The notes below the pieces were generated by a model. The model was given only the letters and a program-made list of their open reading frames with translations. It was not told the origin of the DNA and ran no database searches. The translations under genes and the position numbers were made by a program. A stretch of 64,000 bases of DNA from Chitinophaga filiformis. GTDB taxonomy: Bacteria; Bacteroidota; Bacteroidia; Chitinophagales; Chitinophagaceae. The DNA is taken from NCBI RefSeq assembly GCF_900102545.1, contig NZ_FNBN01000008.1:128019-192018 (forward strand). Direction: 5' to 3'. Shown piece by piece: positions 36,801 to 44,761 of the stretch; the first letter of the stretch is position 1; every line of letters begins with the position of its first letter.

Positions 36801-37807
36801 ATGCTCCAATATCCACAACTGCAGATGTCACTGACGTAAAATGTTATGGCGAATCCAATGGCGCTGTCAAGCTTCACGTAAGTGGGGGAGATGGTAATTA
36901 CTCCTATCAGTGGAATACACCATCCTTCTCTGGCGGCGCGGCTGAAAACATGCCAGCCGGCGACTATACCATCAACATTGCCGATGACAAAGGTTGTAAG
37001 CAGACTGTTACCTATACAGTTGATCAACCTGAAAAGCTCGAACTGGCATTAACATCCACCAGTATTTGTGAAGGTGCAAGTGATGGCAGCATTGATGCGA
37101 CTGTAAGCGGTGGAACCACACCTTACAAGTATTCACTTGATCAGAGTAGCTGGTTGAACGCCGGTTCATTTAAGGGACTGTCCGAAGGTAAATATCATCT
37201 GGCAGTACAGGATACCCATGGCTGTGAAGCGAGTGGAGAGGTGACTATCAGCAAGACCAACATCAAACCTGAAGTGAACTTCCTGGTAGCATCCCGCAGG
37301 AATGCGTTTGATACGCTTGTGATGAAAGATATCAGCTTGCCAGAGCCAGATAATATCAGCTGGTCATACGATCCTAAAGCAGTACTCTTAGGATATGACA
37401 ACGGCACGCCGCTCATTAAATTCACCGACCCGGGCAGCTATTGGGTAGAAATGACCGCCACCTTTGGCGCTTGCACCTATACGGTGAGAAAGGACCTGGA
37501 GATAGCCGCTTATGATCCTCAGGCAGGACCAGGCTACAGTGTACCTGTACAGGTAATAGACACGGTGATGATGTCGCCCAATCCAAATAATGGCAATTTC
37601 AATTTCAAGATAAAGCTAAACCGGAAACAGCAGATCGTTGCTTATGTATACGATATGAACGGCATTATAGCCGGTAAGAAGCAGTATGCACCAACGCTGC
37701 AGGTGGATGACTCTTTCTCCGTCGGAGGATCTGTAACAGGCACATTCATCCTCAGGGTAATAACAGAAACCGAAAGCAGGGATGTGAGATTTATTATTTC
37801 AAGGTAG
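33824..37807 (+). CDS. Giant SprB-repeat surface protein with T9SS sorting domain (paralog 2)
   Basis: A 1327-residue paralog of the preceding gene, same architecture: signal peptide 1-31 (LFLLLIGTMLLYSTRSFAQ), a unique head (VYMYLLIDRDYPYEDFGSL), Ig-like region, nine SprB-type repeats and a type A T9SS domain. From about residue 190 onward it tracks paralog 1 closely, and the last 200 residues are almost identical (NISWSYDPKAVLLGYDNGTP, NPNNGNFNFKIKLNRKQQIV). The first 180 residues agree only in scattered positions. That split suggests a conserved stalk and anchor with a diversified tip. The operon with paralog 1 and the remnant ends at the convergent terminator at 37825. Confidence 0.92.
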   Translation: MTQNSKGRMRLALFLLLIGTMLLYSTRSFAQMDGKQQVYMYLLIDRDYPYEDFGSLIVKDGNPDVVTLSQLGYNSDFDIQSGYISLWIGDVSYTLNNPYGYGVDVQSPAIPYDPEMLFPLGNDALSIISDPNSRIKEEIPYTICTAYRENNSPIVFRARWVYAMSAPLTLQSASFGTRICANQGVSLRPAGENVVTGSNDFVAWSTEYEYQLTDGIWRPLNSGGSAYGTGFLPYQVIPELRNGIQTVKFRYRMKAVYPSHTYYSPYSVTTPSIEILPAAPTIAAGGIHTTPSCAGNQNNGTVTIPGSAINGGFPTIRWLLRSGTQNEACDPAIGNCGALDKWSDGAVPAANDISITGLAPGNYTLWMINPAADAGSCFTPYPVVIPELPPLTITENTAQHVNVSCFNANDGSISVTAAGADETASYAFTLLSGGIAVQPETTVSGKTFTWNNLIAGTYKVQVKNSSCSTVPAFTGDIVISQPGHLTGALVATSPLCASPGDGTISMLANGTASAYQFNLYNNGTLVKQATVSANTYTFTDLAGGTYRAEIINNDAPLCPAWDSTVTLSTLVPLTVKFVSKDSVSCFGGNDGRLEVTAEGGSGSYTYTLTGNGLNKTSTTGIFTDLPAGDYTITLKNQGTACNDESTLTATIFQRTALNMQLTQTPIGCDAQTGAIIKAIVTGGSGSYSYDWQQLKNGVWTSGTFWFDTDTQIDDLSAGTYRVIITDRKSPACNVISAETTVQAVSEMQITNVKVQDAVCLADGAHISITTTGGDGAYLYEWSLDGSTYHAFTATTALTTAGNYKFRVFDGRGCMLAAPATYAVTLPSQPLSFSTVLSDYNGYNVSCKGNGNGYVQITATGGNGGSYTGYTYAIDNGAYGTSSRIENITAGTHQLHVKDGRGCISTQPVTMTEPASVLGLRVTEKEHPGCGADPIGHITVAPEGGTSPYKYAINNGTWQDSPVFTGLSAGDYIFRIRDAGACIDDTTVTLTATYAPISTTADVTDVKCYGESNGAVKLHVSGGDGNYSYQWNTPSFSGGAAENMPAGDYTINIADDKGCKQTVTYTVDQPEKLELALTSTSICEGASDGSIDATVSGGTTPYKYSLDQSSWLNAGSFKGLSEGKYHLAVQDTHGCEASGEVTISKTNIKPEVNFLVASRRNAFDTLVMKDISLPEPDNISWSYDPKAVLLGYDNGTPLIKFTDPGSYWVEMTATFGACTYTVRKDLEIAAYDPQAGPGYSVPVQVIDTVMMSPNPNNGNFNFKIKLNRKQQIVAYVYDMNGIIAGKKQYAPTLQVDDSFSVGGSVTGTFILRVITETESRDVRFIISR

Positions 37808-37820
37808 AAAGATCAACATA

Positions 37821-37860
37821 GCATAAAAAAGACAAAGTCTGCCACCTTGCAGACTTTGTC
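37821..37860 (-). terminator. Intrinsic terminator of the RND efflux operon
   Basis: GACAAAGTCTGC (37831-37842) and GCAGACTTTGTC (37849-37860) form a perfect 12-bp stem with a six-base loop. On the minus strand it is followed by TTTTTTATGC. It lies between the convergent adhesin and efflux operons and may also slow plus-strand transcripts. Confidence 0.85.
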
Positions 37861-37886
37861 AATTACATAAGCACAGAACCACTCGA

Positions 37887-40800
37887 TCAATCCATCTTCT
37901 GCCCGACTTTCCTGTAACCCAGGTAGAAGAATAATGGGAACACCAGCAGCGTGAGTACGGTGGCAGTGATCAAACCACCAATTACTACTATCGCCAAGGG
38001 TTTGGAAGTCTCAGAACCAATACCTTTGGATAACGCTGCTGGCAATAAGCCAATAGCCGCCATCAACGCTGTCATGACCACCGGGCGTATTCTCGTACGT
38101 ACCCCGTCCCGTATTGCTATTTCAAGAGTGTGATGATTAAATTCATGCCGCTTCACCGACTGCATGTTATTCTTGAATACCGATATCAGTATCACCCCGT
38201 TTTGTATACAGATACCGAACAATGCAATGAATCCGATACCGGCAGAGATACTGAAGTTAGTCCCCGATATTAACAAGGCCGCAATACCTCCAATGATAGC
38301 AAATGGTACATTCAGCAACACCATACCGGCATCTTTCACATTGCCAAACATGACAAACAGGATCAGGAATATAATCAGGAGGCTGATAGGCACTACCTGT
38401 GTCAGACGCTTCGTAGCACGTTGCTGGTTTTCAAAGTCGCCAGCCCACTGCATTTCATAACCTTTATCCAGTTTAACCTGTTTATCAACTTTGCCCTGGG
38501 CTTCCGCAATTACGCTACCCATGTCTCGTCCCCGTATGGAAAATTTAACGGCCGTATATCTTCTGTTATCGTCCCTGAAAATGATACTAGGTCCTGTTAA
38601 TGTACGAATAGTGGCAATGTTCTTAATAGGCACCCGCGCACCGCGTAGGGTAGGGACCATTAAATTACTGATTGCTTCTGCATTGTTGCGGTATTGCTCT
38701 TCATAACGTAAACGCAATTGGAATTTGCGCTCTCCTTCATAGATCTGCGTGATAGCCTTACCGCCAATCGCCATTTCAATGATAGCGTTCGCGTCCGCTG
38801 TAGTAACGCCATAAAGGGCCATTTTATTTTCGTCAAGATCAATTCTCATTTCCGGTTGACCAATATTCCTGATCACACCCAGATCTTCCACCCCTTTAAT
38901 GTTCTTCATAATGTCGTATACCTGGTTCGCCTTGGCCTCTGTGTAAGTCAGACTGTCGCCGTAGATCTTCACACAAAGCGAGCCTTTTACACCCGATACG
39001 GCCTCCTCCACATTATCCATAATAGGCTGAGAGAAGTTCAGATTCACACCGGGATAAACTTCCAGCTGCTTCTGCATCTTATCAATCAGCTCTTCTTTCG
39101 TCAGGCCGCTCTTCCATTCTTTCTTAGGGTAGATATCTACGTGGAATTCAATGTTATAGAAACCTGTGGCATCTGTACCGTCATTCGGACGGCCTGTCTG
39201 CGACATCACCTGTTTCACCTCAGGGAAGGCCAGGATGATGCGGCGCATCTTGTTAGCCAATACTTTAGATTCATCCAGCGATACACTCAGCGGACAGGTA
39301 GCACGGATGTAGATCGCTCCTTCATCCAGTTCCGGCAGGAATTCACTACCCAGGAATTTGAACATGAACAGTCCAACAGCCACCAATGCCATCGAGATAA
39401 TGAGTGTAATACGCTTATGACGATAGGTCCGTGAAAAGACCTTCATAATACCATTCGTAATGCCTTCTACAAAGATATTATGTTTTTCCCGGACATTTTT
39501 ACGTAATAAGAGGCTGCTTAACAATGGTATCAGTGTTAAGGTCAGCAACAATGCGCCCAGCAACGCAAAACCCAGTGTCCAGGCCAGCGGAGAGAACATT
39601 TTACCTTCCACTTTCTCAAAAGAGAAGATCGGCAGCAAACCGGCAATGATGATCAGTTTAGAGAAGAAAATGGCTTTACCCAGCTCTCCACCCGTATTCT
39701 TGATCAGACCCAGTTTGGACAGCTTATTGAAGCGTTCCATCCCCAGCTGGTGCTGCTTATGATCCAGCAATACAAAGATCCCTTCCACCATCACGACGGC
39801 GCCGTCAATGATGATACCGAAGTCTATCGCCCCCATCGATAGCAGGTTGGCTGACATTCCCTTGAGTGTCAAACAGATAAAGGCAAATAACAGGGCCAGA
39901 GGTATCACAATGGCTACAATGACAGTGGTACGCCAGTCGGCCATGAACAGGAATACGATCACCGTTACAAAGATGATGCCCTCCAGCATGTTATGTAACA
40001 CCGTATGTGTGGCGAATTCTATCAGGTTGTCGCGGTTGTAGAAAGTGTTGATCTTCACATCAGCAGGCAACACCTTCTCATTCAGATAACTGATCCTTTC
40101 TTCCACCCGTTTGATCACCTCACTCGGATTTTCTCCCTTACGCATCACGATAATGCCTTCCACCACATCGTTCTGCTTATCACGACCTACCTGTCCGAGA
40201 CGAGGCAGTGCAGATACAGACACTGTTGCAATATCCTTTACCAGTATCGGCGTATTGTTGATGTTGTCAACAATGATATTGCCTATCTCTTCTTCATTAT
40301 TCAGCAATCCGATACCACGTACCACATAAGCCTGGGAATTATCTACGATCACATCGCCACCAACATTGATATTACTTTTAGAGATGGCACTGTAAACGTC
40401 CAGCGGCGTAATATCATAAGAGGCCAGTTTCTGCGGATTGACAGTGATCTCATAAGTCTTCACCTCACCGCCAAAGCTTACCACATCACCCACACCCGGT
40501 ACATTCAACAGGCGGCGCTCAATCACCCAGTCCTGTAATGTTTTCAGTTCCTTTACCGTTTTGGTCTTGCTTTCCAGGGTGTAACGGAAGATCTCTCCCG
40601 TAGGCCCTGTAGGTGGCTGTACATCTGGTTCAGCGCCATCCGGTACCTCCACATCGCGCAGCATGTTGTTGACCTGCTGACGCGCAAATGCGTCATCCAC
40701 ATTATCGTCAAAGATCACTTTCACTACCGACAAACCAAACACGGTGGTAGAACGCACAGAAGTCTTTTTCTGTACCGGGTTCATGGCCACCTCGATGGGA

Positions 40801-41009
40801 ACGGTCACAAACTTCTCTACTTCCTCTGCACTTCTGCCGGGCCATTGTGTGATAATAGTGATCTGCGTATTCGTTACATCCGGGAATGCTTCAATAGGTA
40901 TGTTTCTGAACGCAATGACACCCCATACAATGAGGACAATGGTCGCAAAACCTATGAATAGCCTGTTCTTCAGGGAAAAGGCTATGACTTTTTTAATTAT
41001 TTTCTGCAT
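37887..41009 (-). CDS. Heavy-metal RND efflux pump, CusA/CzcA family
   Basis: A 1040-residue inner-membrane pump of full family length with 12 helices and two large periplasmic loops. Motifs include FRNIPIEAFPDVTNTQITII at the first loop, QQVNNMLRDVEVPDGAEPDV, GIIIDGAVVMVEG in helix 4 (the acidic proton-relay residue) and GIGFIALFGICIQNGVILIS in the second half. HME-RND pumps export Cu, Ag, Zn, Co or Ni with an adaptor and a TolC channel; both are encoded immediately upstream, so the tripartite complex is complete. Which metal cannot be decided by eye, since the Met triad of true CusA was not confirmed. Gap to the adaptor gene is 14 bp. Confidence 0.94.
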   Translation of the reverse strand: MQKIIKKVIAFSLKNRLFIGFATIVLIVWGVIAFRNIPIEAFPDVTNTQITIITQWPGRSAEEVEKFVTVPIEVAMNPVQKKTSVRSTTVFGLSVVKVIFDDNVDDAFARQQVNNMLRDVEVPDGAEPDVQPPTGPTGEIFRYTLESKTKTVKELKTLQDWVIERRLLNVPGVGDVVSFGGEVKTYEITVNPQKLASYDITPLDVYSAISKSNINVGGDVIVDNSQAYVVRGIGLLNNEEEIGNIIVDNINNTPILVKDIATVSVSALPRLGQVGRDKQNDVVEGIIVMRKGENPSEVIKRVEERISYLNEKVLPADVKINTFYNRDNLIEFATHTVLHNMLEGIIFVTVIVFLFMADWRTTVIVAIVIPLALLFAFICLTLKGMSANLLSMGAIDFGIIIDGAVVMVEGIFVLLDHKQHQLGMERFNKLSKLGLIKNTGGELGKAIFFSKLIIIAGLLPIFSFEKVEGKMFSPLAWTLGFALLGALLLTLTLIPLLSSLLLRKNVREKHNIFVEGITNGIMKVFSRTYRHKRITLIISMALVAVGLFMFKFLGSEFLPELDEGAIYIRATCPLSVSLDESKVLANKMRRIILAFPEVKQVMSQTGRPNDGTDATGFYNIEFHVDIYPKKEWKSGLTKEELIDKMQKQLEVYPGVNLNFSQPIMDNVEEAVSGVKGSLCVKIYGDSLTYTEAKANQVYDIMKNIKGVEDLGVIRNIGQPEMRIDLDENKMALYGVTTADANAIIEMAIGGKAITQIYEGERKFQLRLRYEEQYRNNAEAISNLMVPTLRGARVPIKNIATIRTLTGPSIIFRDDNRRYTAVKFSIRGRDMGSVIAEAQGKVDKQVKLDKGYEMQWAGDFENQQRATKRLTQVVPISLLIIFLILFVMFGNVKDAGMVLLNVPFAIIGGIAALLISGTNFSISAGIGFIALFGICIQNGVILISVFKNNMQSVKRHEFNHHTLEIAIRDGVRTRIRPVVMTALMAAIGLLPAALSKGIGSETSKPLAIVVIGGLITATVLTLLVFPLFFYLGYRKVGQKMD

Positions 41010-41023
41010 GAGATCCTGCTTGG

Positions 41024-42103
41024 CTAGTTAAGGTTAAGGGCATCATAAATAAAGACCTGTGAACTGGTCACCACCTGTTCACCTTCCTGCAGACCGGAGA
41101 TAAATGCCCGGTCTTCGATCCTGCGCAGCAGGTTGATTTCCCGTATTTCCAGACCTGTTGCTTTCTTTACGATCACATACTGTTTGCTGTTGTCCATCAC
41201 GATTGCCTTTGCAGGAATGCTGAGGATTGCACCGGTGGGCTTGGCGCTCACCCTGATGGTTGCAAACATCTCAGGCTTCAGTTCCCCGTTGGCATTCTGC
41301 ATGCTGATGCGTACCTGCATGGTACGGTTGGCAGGGTCCAGTACATTGTACACCTTGTCAATCTTGCCTGTATATTCCTTGTCAGGACTGGCCAGTGTTT
41401 TCACCGTTACTTCATCGCCCAGACGGATATTCGCAATGTCTGATTCATATACATTAGCGATGATCCATACAGTAGAAAGATCCGCAATAGTGAACAGTGC
41501 GTTGCTGTTATCCTGGCGTACTTCAGAGTTATTAGAGATGTTCTTTTCTATCACATAGCCGCTGATAGGCGCTTTCAGGGTATATGCAGCGCTGCTGGCA
41601 CCGGTGATATTTGCCACCTGGCGTGCCCTGTTCAGTTCTGATTGTGCTTTCTTATATTCTATTTGCGCAGACAGGTAATCCTGTTGTGTAGCGAGGTTGC
41701 CTTCGAAGAGGGATTTCTGTGTCTCCATGTTCTTCTTCGCCATTTCAACGCTGGATTCTGCAATAGAAACATCGTTGGAGATACCGGCTACTTCAGAGCT
41801 TTGCAGCACTGCCAGCACCTGTCCCTGTTTTACATAGTCGCCCAGTTCCACCTGCACAGTTTTGATCTTACCACTTACCAGTGCATATACTTTGGATTCC
41901 TTGCTCTCATCCGGCTGGATCTTACCATTCAGTTTAATATTCTCTGATGGTTCTTCCATCTTTGCAGGGGAAGTTTCCACGTGCTTAAAGAGGCTGTCGG
42001 AGATGGCAGGATCGTCTTTTTTCACTTCCGTTTCATGTGAGCCGCAGGCAGACAGCATGCATACAAAAGCAACAGGAAGGAGATATATAATAAAAGGTTT
42101 CAT
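41024..42103 (-). CDS. RND efflux periplasmic adaptor (membrane fusion lipoprotein)
   Basis: A 359-residue adaptor with the lipobox CMLSAC (Cys20). A beta-barrel entry LNGKIQPDESKESKVYALVS is followed by a barrel-sandwich/lipoyl half (KIKTVQVELGDYVKQGQVLA). A coiled-coil hairpin occupies about residues 115-170. The second lipoyl half is YTLKAPISGYVIEKNISNNS, the beta-barrel DLSTVWIIANVYESDIANIR, and a membrane-proximal domain ends QVVTSSQVFIYDALNLN. All domains of a standard CusB/CzcB-type adaptor are present. It sits between the pump gene (14-bp gap) and the TolC gene (18-bp gap), the usual operon order in Bacteroidota. Compare the shortened adaptor-like gene at 53098. Confidence 0.93.
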   Translation of the reverse strand: MKPFIIYLLPVAFVCMLSACGSHETEVKKDDPAISDSLFKHVETSPAKMEEPSENIKLNGKIQPDESKESKVYALVSGKIKTVQVELGDYVKQGQVLAVLQSSEVAGISNDVSIAESSVEMAKKNMETQKSLFEGNLATQQDYLSAQIEYKKAQSELNRARQVANITGASSAAYTLKAPISGYVIEKNISNNSEVRQDNSNALFTIADLSTVWIIANVYESDIANIRLGDEVTVKTLASPDKEYTGKIDKVYNVLDPANRTMQVRISMQNANGELKPEMFATIRVSAKPTGAILSIPAKAIVMDNSKQYVIVKKATGLEIREINLLRRIEDRAFISGLQEGEQVVTSSQVFIYDALNLN

Positions 42104-42121
42104 GACTATTTTCTGTTATTG

Positions 42122-43420
42122 TTATTTATTGAACAAAGTTTTACCGATCGCGAAGTTGAGTGTCTCTATCGCCTGCATCCTGTCGTTCTGCAGCTGATTC
42201 AGCTGAAGGATATTCTCTTTATAGGAATCATAGAAGTCTGTTAACTCCAGCAGGCTGATATTCTTCTTCATGAAATTGTCTGTGATGCTTTGCAGGAGTT
42301 GCTCGAACTGTCCGCGGAAGGCAGGATCCACAGACTCCAGCATCTTGTCGGTATTCATGGCTTTTACATAGGCCGTCTGTACTTCGTTCTCTACGACCTG
42401 TGTCTGTTGCTGTACCAGTAGTTTGTTCTGGTCAACACTGAACTTTGCGGCCTTGATATTCCCCTGGTTGCGGTTGAAGAAGGGAAGGTCTATGCCCAGA
42501 TTCAGGAAGGAAGCATTATTCACAAAACTTCCCCGCTTGTCAAAGCTGGCGCCGAGTGTGAGATCGGGTACTGCCATCGCTTTCTGCAGACTATAATTCT
42601 GCTGGTTGTACAGCAGGCTATTTTGTGCCAGCAGCAGGTCCTGCCTGTTGGCATAGGCGCTGTCAACCAGGCTTTGTAAGCTGGTCTGCCGTACTTCGGG
42701 AATGCCGGCGAGGGCATTGTCCTGTACCTCAGGAGCGAACCAGGAATGATTATTCTGTAGTAATAACTGTAACTCTGCTTCCAGGTCGTTTACCTGGTTC
42801 TGCATGTTGGTGCGCTCTGCGCGTAGACTGTACAACAAAGAGCGCAGGCGTACTGCATCTTTGAGTGTGACAAGCCCTTTCTGTTGCAGCTCCTTATAGG
42901 TGGCATCCATCTTCTCGAGAGTAGCGATCTGCGCTTCATATGCTTTCATGGAACTCTGGAGATAATAGGCCTGATAGAAGTCACTACGCAGGGTAAAACG
43001 GAGTGTGCGCAGGAGGTCGAAGAAAGCATTCTCCGCCATCTCCGCATTGGTACGTGCTAGCTTTACCTGTTTATTTCTTTTACCCGCCAGCGAGATCATT
43101 TGCTGTATACCAATCTCGTACTGACCGGTCTGATTGCTGATATCGAAGAATTTCTTTTGGTCAGGATTGTATAGGTTACCACTGAGGGTAAGATTAGGAT
43201 TGTTGTACAACCGTGCTTGTATGATCTGTGCTTTTGCTATAGAGACATTATACTTTTCCGCCAGCAGTTGCAGGTTCCTGTCGAGGAACTGCTTTTCTGC
43301 ATCGGGAAGATTGATGTGTACAGTATCCTGCGCCTTTGCTGAAATACCGGCGGCAAGAAGTAACAGACAGCAGGTAAGGATCCGGTAAATTGATGCTACA
43401 TGTAAGTCCTTACTAGACAT
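42122..43420 (-). CDS. TolC-family outer-membrane efflux channel
   Basis: About 432 residues. I chose ATG 43420 (MSSKDLHVAS) because it is followed by a good signal peptide (ILTCCLLLLAAGISAKAQ); the longer open frame only adds a polar leader. The mature protein has the duplicated TolC pattern of long helices with beta segments: LQLLAEKYNVSIAKAQIIQA and NPNLTLSGNL in the first half, then DLLLAQNSLLYNQQNYSLQK and LGIDLPFFNRNQGNIKAAKF in the second. It would form the trimeric outer-membrane exit duct of the tripartite metal pump encoded by the next two genes. It is not followed by a terminator, in keeping with one transcript. Confidence 0.9.
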   Translation of the reverse strand: MSSKDLHVASIYRILTCCLLLLAAGISAKAQDTVHINLPDAEKQFLDRNLQLLAEKYNVSIAKAQIIQARLYNNPNLTLSGNLYNPDQKKFFDISNQTGQYEIGIQQMISLAGKRNKQVKLARTNAEMAENAFFDLLRTLRFTLRSDFYQAYYLQSSMKAYEAQIATLEKMDATYKELQQKGLVTLKDAVRLRSLLYSLRAERTNMQNQVNDLEAELQLLLQNNHSWFAPEVQDNALAGIPEVRQTSLQSLVDSAYANRQDLLLAQNSLLYNQQNYSLQKAMAVPDLTLGASFDKRGSFVNNASFLNLGIDLPFFNRNQGNIKAAKFSVDQNKLLVQQQTQVVENEVQTAYVKAMNTDKMLESVDPAFRGQFEQLLQSITDNFMKKNISLLELTDFYDSYKENILQLNQLQNDRMQAIETLNFAIGKTLFNK

Positions 43421-43560
43421 ATTAGAATCGTTTATGATAAAATTTGTATTAAATAGTTTATGAGAGATCAACAATACAGGCACATAAAGGTTTATAGTCA
43501 GTCGCTGAAGACTGCCATAGGCACACGCATGCATAGATCTTTTGAAGTGATATGTGGGTA

Positions 43561-43929
43561 CTAAGCCTTGGGTGGGGGCGTGAGAATGTCGTAGGCTACG
43601 GTGCTGATTTTCTGCACCAGCTCGCGGGGGTAAGCTACTGCCAGATCAGTGGCAGAGGGTTCTTCCCTGACTAACCTGATTTCCTGTGCATTGGGTACAT
43701 AGCTGGTAATACCGTCGCCTGTGAAATAATGGGCAAGGTCATCGTCTTCGTCCTGACTGTTGACATCCGTATTACCGAGCATCACCTCGTTAATGAATTC
43801 GAAAAAAGTATTGATGTCGTTGATCTGGCGTCCGCAGGCGTCATATACGTCTTTCTCATCCGCCACCGGGATGAACATCGTCGTGTTGATGTGAATAAAG
43901 AGTAATATGTATGCAAATGTCCTGATCAT
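43561..43929 (-). CDS. Small secreted or membrane-tethered protein heading the efflux operon
   Basis: About 122 residues from ATG 43929 (MIRTFAYILLFIHINTTMFI); a perfect -7 box 14 bp upstream supports this start over the ATG at 43998. The N-terminal hydrophobic segment is a signal peptide or anchor. The mature part is acidic with EKDVYDACGRQINDINTFFE and NSQDEDDDLAHYFTG, one Cys, and several Asp/Glu clusters that could bind metal. I recognise no family. It lies 140 bp ahead of the TolC start on the same strand, so it is probably the first gene of the metal efflux transcript. A metal-chaperone or sensing role is an inference from position only. Confidence 0.65.
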   Translation of the reverse strand: MIRTFAYILLFIHINTTMFIPVADEKDVYDACGRQINDINTFFEFINEVMLGNTDVNSQDEDDDLAHYFTGDGITSYVPNAQEIRLVREEPSATDLAVAYPRELVQKISTVAYDILTPPPKA

Positions 43930-43942
43930 AGTATTTCTGATA

Positions 43943-43950
43943 CAAATATA
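43943..43950 (-). promoter_or_regulatory. -7 box of the metal efflux operon
   Basis: The minus strand reads TATATTTG, matching TAnnTTTG, 13 bp before ATG 43929. No canonical -33 TTTG at the expected distance, as may fit a regulated promoter. Confidence 0.5.
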
Positions 43951-44156
43951 TATTTGAGTATGTAGATAATGTCTTGCCTTAAGGAAGTTTAAGGCCATTT
44001 TAATCGGATTTTAACTGGGGGGAAGGGGTGTTGCAGGGGGAAAGAGGAGGTTTAGGGAAAGGGTAAATCGAGCGAGCCTCTACTGAACCTCAGACGAAAT
44101 CAATACCCGGGGTTTTTGTATAGCATGTATTCGGTACGACAAGTGTGCGAGTAGTT

Positions 44157-44205
44157 TCAATTTACGTTTAACTTACGTTCCGAACGTAAGTTAAACGTAA
44201 ATTGA
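44157..44205. repeat. 49-bp perfect palindrome (24-bp arms, one-base centre)
   Basis: The left arm starts TCAATTTACGTTTAACTTAC and runs to 44180; C at 44181 is the centre; the right arm 44182-44205 is its exact reverse complement. The arms also contain a near direct repeat (TTACGTTTAA, CTTACGTTC). There is no T tract on either side. It could be a cruciform, a multimer binding site or a decayed element end. Confidence 0.8.
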
Positions 44206-44267
44206 GGCCATTGGTACTATAGTGGTACACTATTGGTACCGGGAAGGTCTGGTTACAGGTCCACCCC

Positions 44268-44331
44268 AAAGGCATGTCAAAGGCATGTCAAAGGCATGTC
44301 AAAGGCATATCAAAGGCATATCAAAGGCATG
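44268..44331 (+). repeat. 11-bp tandem repeat array
   Basis: Five full units: AAAGGCATGTC three times, then AAAGGCATATC twice, followed by a partial AAAGGCATGG. The period of 11 bp is close to one helical turn, so the units lie on one face of the DNA. Confidence 0.85.
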
Positions 44332-44608
44332 GTATCGTGGCCCATTTTTGGCCACATAACGGGAACGTATCCGGATCTCATATTTCCAGTATATGACCAG
44401 CAGCAAAGTTGCATGTAACTTGCATGCAGGAATAATCGAAGCTTTGTTCAAAGCGAAACCCCCTGATTGTCTTATATCTGGTGTTTGTAGGCATCACTTT
44501 TCTACCTGGCTTGTGATATAAGCATAACATGCTGACTCACTTTTTCCGGGTTAGTTTCGCATCGCATAGAAAATCCGCGTTGCCAACGCATCCACATATA
44601 ACCTGATC

Positions 44609-44670
44609 ATTCGCTACGATCAGCTCCGTTAGGAACTACAGTGTTTGTAGCGCGGGGTGATAATCCCGGG
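44609..44670 (+). repeat. Dispersed intergenic repeat, copy B
   Basis: Starts ATTCGCTACGATCAGCTCCG, continues TTAGGAACTACAG and ends with the core TGTTTGTAGCGCGGGGTGAT and AATCCCGGG. Confidence 0.75.
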
Positions 44671-44761
44671 GGAAACGCAATCATAATGCGCCCGGAATTG
44701 CATAACAAGGTCATTCATTGGAAACATTGTGTTTGTCACCCGGAATAATAACCCCGGCATC

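Larger units (their letters stand above)
43951..44761. other. 811-bp gene-free region rich in repeats
   Basis: Between the efflux operon and metX there is no convincing gene. In order it holds a GC-mixed tract, a 49-bp palindrome (44157-44205), three GGTAC words in 30 bp (44211-44240), an 11-bp tandem array (44268-44331), and dispersed repeat copy B (44609-44670). A degenerate second copy around 44728-44759 has GTGTTTGT and ATAACCCCGG. A plus-strand open frame at 44233-44418 spans the 11-bp array, whose period is not a multiple of three. Confidence 0.7.

Noticed and set aside
44233..44418. 61-residue plus-strand open frame in the repeat-rich gap
   Set aside because: It runs through the 11-bp tandem array, whose period is not a multiple of three, and has no recognisable domain or promoter.
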